This document shows, one piece after another, positions 42,134 through 43,983 of a stretch of 43,983 bases of DNA. Position 1 is the first letter of the stretch. The number at the start of each line of letters is the position of its first letter. Made by a program: the position numbers and the translations under genes. The notes under the pieces are model-generated. The model had not been told where the DNA came from, made no database searches, and worked only from the letters and a program-made list of their open reading frames with translations. The stretch comes from an uncultured Flavobacteriales bacterium (GTDB lineage: Bacteria; Bacteroidota; Bacteroidia; Flavobacteriales_D; CAJJDF01): NCBI GenBank assembly GCA_905182785.1, contig CAJJDF010000044.1, positions 1 through 43,983 on the forward strand. Reading direction: 5' to 3'.

Positions 42134-42269
42134 TTTCAACGTTTTGCAAATAGGCGCAGGCAGGGATTTTAACCACTAAACTTCCTACGAAGAACGTAGC
42201 TTTAAATTCACCACTTTCCTTGCTTACGAAACACGAAAACCCTGCTTGCGCTTATTTGTGGTTATGGGC
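42134..42269 (-). repeat. attC-like palindrome 2 (long, with inner hairpin)
   Basis: Outer arms CAAATAGGCGCAGGCAGGG (42147-42165) and CCCTGCTTGCGCTTATTTG (42240-42258) pair over 19 positions, 17 as Watson-Crick and two as G-T wobble when the plus strand folds. Inside is a second hairpin CTACG/CGTAG (42185-42189 and 42195-42199). On the plus strand the element is bracketed by AAC (42138-42140, 6-base spacer) and GTT (42261-42263, 2-base spacer). GTTATGGGCTGGTTTT (42261-42276) nearly repeats the sequence at palindrome 1 and again lies just before a minus-strand stop codon. Size and asymmetry resemble integron attC sites. Confidence 0.55.
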
Positions 42270-42281
42270 TGGTTTTGAATA

Positions 42282-43052
42282 TTAATTTTCTTCTCTCTTT
42301 CTAATTGCAAGTGGAATAGCAAATTTTGGTAAAAATGAGATTAGATTAGTTACCAGTTTCAAAATGTAATTATAGATTTCTTTGTATATATAAAATGCGA
42401 TAAGCAAAAGAAAAGCTCCAGCAATACTCATAACACCTATTTTCATATATTCTCCAAAATTTTCATAATCACCAAAAATTTGTTGAGGAGCCAACCCACT
42501 AAACACCTCCATTCCTGGAAAAATACTTAATAATAATGTAGGATATTCACTTAATGGCGCATATACAAAAGAGCCCACTAAGGTCGCAATGATTTGGAGT
42601 ATTCCCGCATATAAAAATAGAATAAACAGTAATTCACCTATCACTAAAATTAATTTCGGTAAAGTTTTTACAAAAATAAAGGACAATAGATAATCATATT
42701 CGATGACTTTCATTTGCTCTGTTCGCTTTTTTAAAACACTAAATAAAGCCCAAGCAGTTAAAATGCTAATTGCAAAACCAAGGATTAGGCCAACAACAGC
42801 ACCTGCTTTTTTACCACCACTTAAATAATCGTTTGAAATGTAGCTTTTTACAAAGCCAGAATCTCCAAACAATCCATCAAAGCTTAGATAAATTCCGCCT
42901 AGCAGAAGTCCAATTGCTAATACGGTAAGTAAAAGAATAATAATGTTTTTAAAAACATTTCCATCATCCAGTTTTCCTAAAAAAGGAATAACTAATTTGT
43001 TGTAACCTTTATCAGCTACTGATAATGATACAAAAGGTAAATTTTTTTCCAT
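42282..43052 (-). CDS. Orphan multi-pass membrane protein
   Basis: A 256-residue protein with four convincing membrane segments: about 35-57 (NIIILLLTVLAIGLLLGGIY), 84-106 (AGAVVGLILGFAISILTAWA), 130-160 (TLPKLILVIGELLFILFLYA and following) and 208-226 (IGVMSIAGAFLLLIAFYIYK). A hydrophilic region follows the first helix and a basic tail (AIRKREEN) ends it. No transport or enzyme signature was recognised. The start is 10 bases from repeat copy B and the stop is directly followed by palindrome 2, the same arrangement as the lipoprotein gene to its left. Confidence 0.7.
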   Translation of the reverse strand: MEKNLPFVSLSVADKGYNKLVIPFLGKLDDGNVFKNIIILLLTVLAIGLLLGGIYLSFDGLFGDSGFVKSYISNDYLSGGKKAGAVVGLILGFAISILTAWALFSVLKKRTEQMKVIEYDYLLSFIFVKTLPKLILVIGELLFILFLYAGILQIIATLVGSFVYAPLSEYPTLLLSIFPGMEVFSGLAPQQIFGDYENFGEYMKIGVMSIAGAFLLLIAFYIYKEIYNYILKLVTNLISFLPKFAIPLAIRKREEN

Positions 43053-43062
43053 TGTCTATAAA

Positions 43063-43138
43063 TTTAAATTTTCCTACTCATATGGCTTTTCAGAATACGC
43101 CCCATTTTTTAAGTGATATCTGGCCTTCACTTTTATCT
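43063..43138 (-). repeat. 76-bp repeat, copy B
   Basis: Ungapped partner of copy A (41972-42047). It lies 10 bases upstream of the 42282-43052 start. Most differences from copy A are transitions. The gap 43053-43696 that contains it otherwise holds an isolated plus-strand promoter, a terminator-like hairpin and no convincing gene. Confidence 0.75.
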
Positions 43139-43279
43139 TATTTTATTTTCCTAATCATGTCAGTTCTTTTTTTTATTGCACCTACACTAAACCCAGAACG
43201 GTTGATATAAAAGAAACTTAGTGCAGACAATAAGTACTATATTTAAGTTTATTACCTAGTTAAATATAAACATTTTATT

Positions 43280-43314
43280 TTTGTTTTCTTCTTAAAGGAA
43301 AAAATTTATATTTG
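43280..43314 (+). promoter_or_regulatory. Isolated plus-strand promoter in a gene-free gap
   Basis: TTTG at 43280-43283, a 23-base spacer and TATATTTG at 43307-43314 (exact TAnnTTTG). This is the same spacing as the uvrC promoter. No annotated gene lies downstream on this strand within the window; the first ATG is at 43330. Confidence 0.45.
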
Positions 43315-43329
43315 AAGGTCTTTATAAAT

Positions 43330-43407
43330 ATGCACATAATTTTCAACTTAGCACTTATTCGCTATGTTTTGTATACGTTATTTATTCTTTTTTTTCTTGT
43401 CTTTTGA
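43330..43407 (+). other. Possible 25-residue hydrophobic peptide
   Basis: Starting at the ATG at 43330 the frame reads MHIIFNLALIRYVLYTLFIL followed by FFLVF and a stop. It would form one membrane helix with a single central Arg. It begins about ten bases after the likely start of transcription from the 43280-43314 promoter. Such peptides occur as type I toxins and as small membrane regulators, but AT-rich DNA also produces them by chance. Confidence 0.25.
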
Positions 43408-43604
43408 CTTCTCTCCAAAATTTGAGAAACAGATGGATTCATCTCTTTATTCGGTAATGTAATCACAGACTTTTTCAAATTTTTGTAATCAATTTAATCC
43501 TTACGACCAACCATAAGGATAAGTGTTATAAACTTCACTTTTTTTCTTTTACACAAAAGATGTTTAGCTCTATCTTCATCAATTTGAATTGATTTTTCAT
43601 TCAT
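43372..43604 (-). pseudogene. Possible relic of a small gene interrupted by a stop
   Basis: From the ATG at 43604 the minus strand reads MNEKSIQIDEDRAKHLLCKR and sixteen more residues, meets TAA at 43496-43494, then stays open in the same frame for forty further codons (IDYKNLKKSVITLPNKEMNP and onward, rich in Lys/Arg) to a TAG at 43374-43372. The composition on both sides of the TAA is protein-like. It could be a broken gene or chance; no family recognised. Confidence 0.2.
43521..43550 (+). terminator. Weak terminator-like hairpin downstream of the isolated promoter
   Basis: Stem AAGTG/CACTT (43521-43525 and 43536-43540) with a 10-base loop, followed by TTTTTCTTTT. Immediately before it is ATCCTTA/TAAGGAT (43497-43503 and 43514-43520). 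With the promoter at 43280-43314 this would define a transcript of roughly 230 bases. Confidence 0.35.
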
Positions 43605-43696
43605 TAAAGTTCTTTCTTTAGATTTAGTAAAAGACAGAAATTAATTTGCATCGAGATTTTTAATGCGACTTGGGAACAAATGAATTATTTCAATAC

Positions 43697-43983
43697 TTAT
43701 TTCAAATACTTCTCCAACAAGCTAGAAACAGTTTGAGATTCAGAATTTGAACTAATTTCATCCAAAGTTTCTTGATTCAACATTTCTTTCGCTTTTGCTT
43801 CTACCAATAACAATGGCTTTTCATCTGGTGGTTCTGGGAAAAGGTTTTGTTCTTTGAATAACCTTCTTGTAACGGTAGCGATTTCGTGGGCTTCTTCGTA
43901 ATTTTTTTGTTGCTCCAATAAATAAGCCAAAGCAATTAATCCATAAGCATCTTCGGGATCTTTGTTTGCCTCTGCCCTTAGCT
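43697..43983 (-). CDS. C-terminal part of a TPR-containing protein (5' end outside window)
   Basis: The minus-strand frame is open from the window edge to the stop at 43697, giving 94 to 95 residues of a longer protein. The visible part starts LRAEANKDPEDAYGLIALAY and continues LLEQQKNYEEAHEIATVTRR, an A-type/B-type helix pair of a tetratricopeptide repeat (Asp-Ala-Tyr...Ala-Tyr...Tyr-Glu-Glu-Ala pattern), then an acidic tail with PPDEKPLLLVEAKAKEML and SSLLEKYLK. No in-frame ATG is needed within the window. The size of the full protein and its partner are unknown. Confidence 0.7.
   Translation of the reverse strand, partial: LRAEANKDPEDAYGLIALAYLLEQQKNYEEAHEIATVTRRLFKEQNLFPEPPDEKPLLLVEAKAKEMLNQETLDEISSNSESQTVSSLLEKYLK

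Noticed and set aside
40472-43300. Classical class 1 integron
   Set aside because: The heptamers at the element ends do not fit RYYYAAC/GTTRRRY and no integrase or resistance cassette is present, so only the looser cassette-like description is kept.
1-43983. tRNA or rRNA genes, CRISPR arrays, insertion sequences
   Set aside because: No cloverleaf with the conserved T-arm, no rRNA-like segment, no regularly spaced repeats and no transposase frame were found by reading both strands.

Overview
The window is low-G+C chromosomal DNA from a member of the Bacteroidota, most likely Flavobacteriia or a close relative. The assignment rests on gene content: a SufA/SufB iron-sulfur operon, a proline-rich TonB, a SusC/FecA-superfamily outer-membrane receptor, LytS/LytTR two-component regulation, a CtaA/Cox15 heme A synthase, a NhaD antiporter, a GH3-family protein and Bacteroidota-restricted small families. 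It also rests on repeated matches to the Bacteroidota -7 promoter element TAnnTTTG and on weak or absent Shine-Dalgarno sequences. No rRNA, tRNA, transposase, phage gene or CRISPR array was seen.

Layout. 1-6869 (minus): sufB (cut by the window edge), a SufA-like carrier, a large helical-repeat protein, a small lipoprotein, TonB, gcvH, a DUF3108 protein, a small membrane protein and a secreted protein. 7048-11893 (plus): biotin carrier protein, YceI-like lipoprotein, tilS, a conserved small protein and dxs. 11890-23999 (minus): a DUF6495-like protein, an orphan sensor kinase, a 55-residue membrane protein, rseP, dxr, a GH3 adenylating enzyme, a possible 31-residue peptide, a Bax-inhibitor-1 protein, folE, a PTPS/QueD-family enzyme, a MerR-type regulator, an M23 peptidase and a TonB-dependent receptor. 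24189-30531 (plus): a compact five-gene unit (hydrolase, heme A synthase, LytS-type kinase, LytTR regulator, cysQ), then an OmpA-family protein. 30589-37450 (minus): folC, tonB-like, exbD, exbB, then nhaD, an amino-acid dehydrogenase and a tandem universal stress protein. 37581-40471 (plus): uvrC and ruvB.

The last 3.5 kb (40472-43983) differs in character. It holds short unrelated orphan genes, all on the minus strand, separated by long palindromes. Two of the genes are followed by nearly the same 16-bp sequence and then an attC-like folded element, and two are preceded at the same distance by copies of a 76-bp repeat. This looks like a decayed gene-cassette array; no integrase is present in the window and the core sites do not match the class 1 consensus, so it is a hypothesis. 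Next to it, on the plus strand, is an isolated promoter-terminator unit that may make a small RNA or a 25-residue hydrophobic peptide.

How the genes work together. Dxs and Dxr are the first two steps of the MEP isoprenoid pathway. FolE and the PTPS-family protein form a pterin pair. ExbB/ExbD/TonB energise outer-membrane receptors such as the one at 21588-23999. CtaA supplies heme A to cytochrome oxidase. UvrC and RuvB serve DNA repair and recombination.
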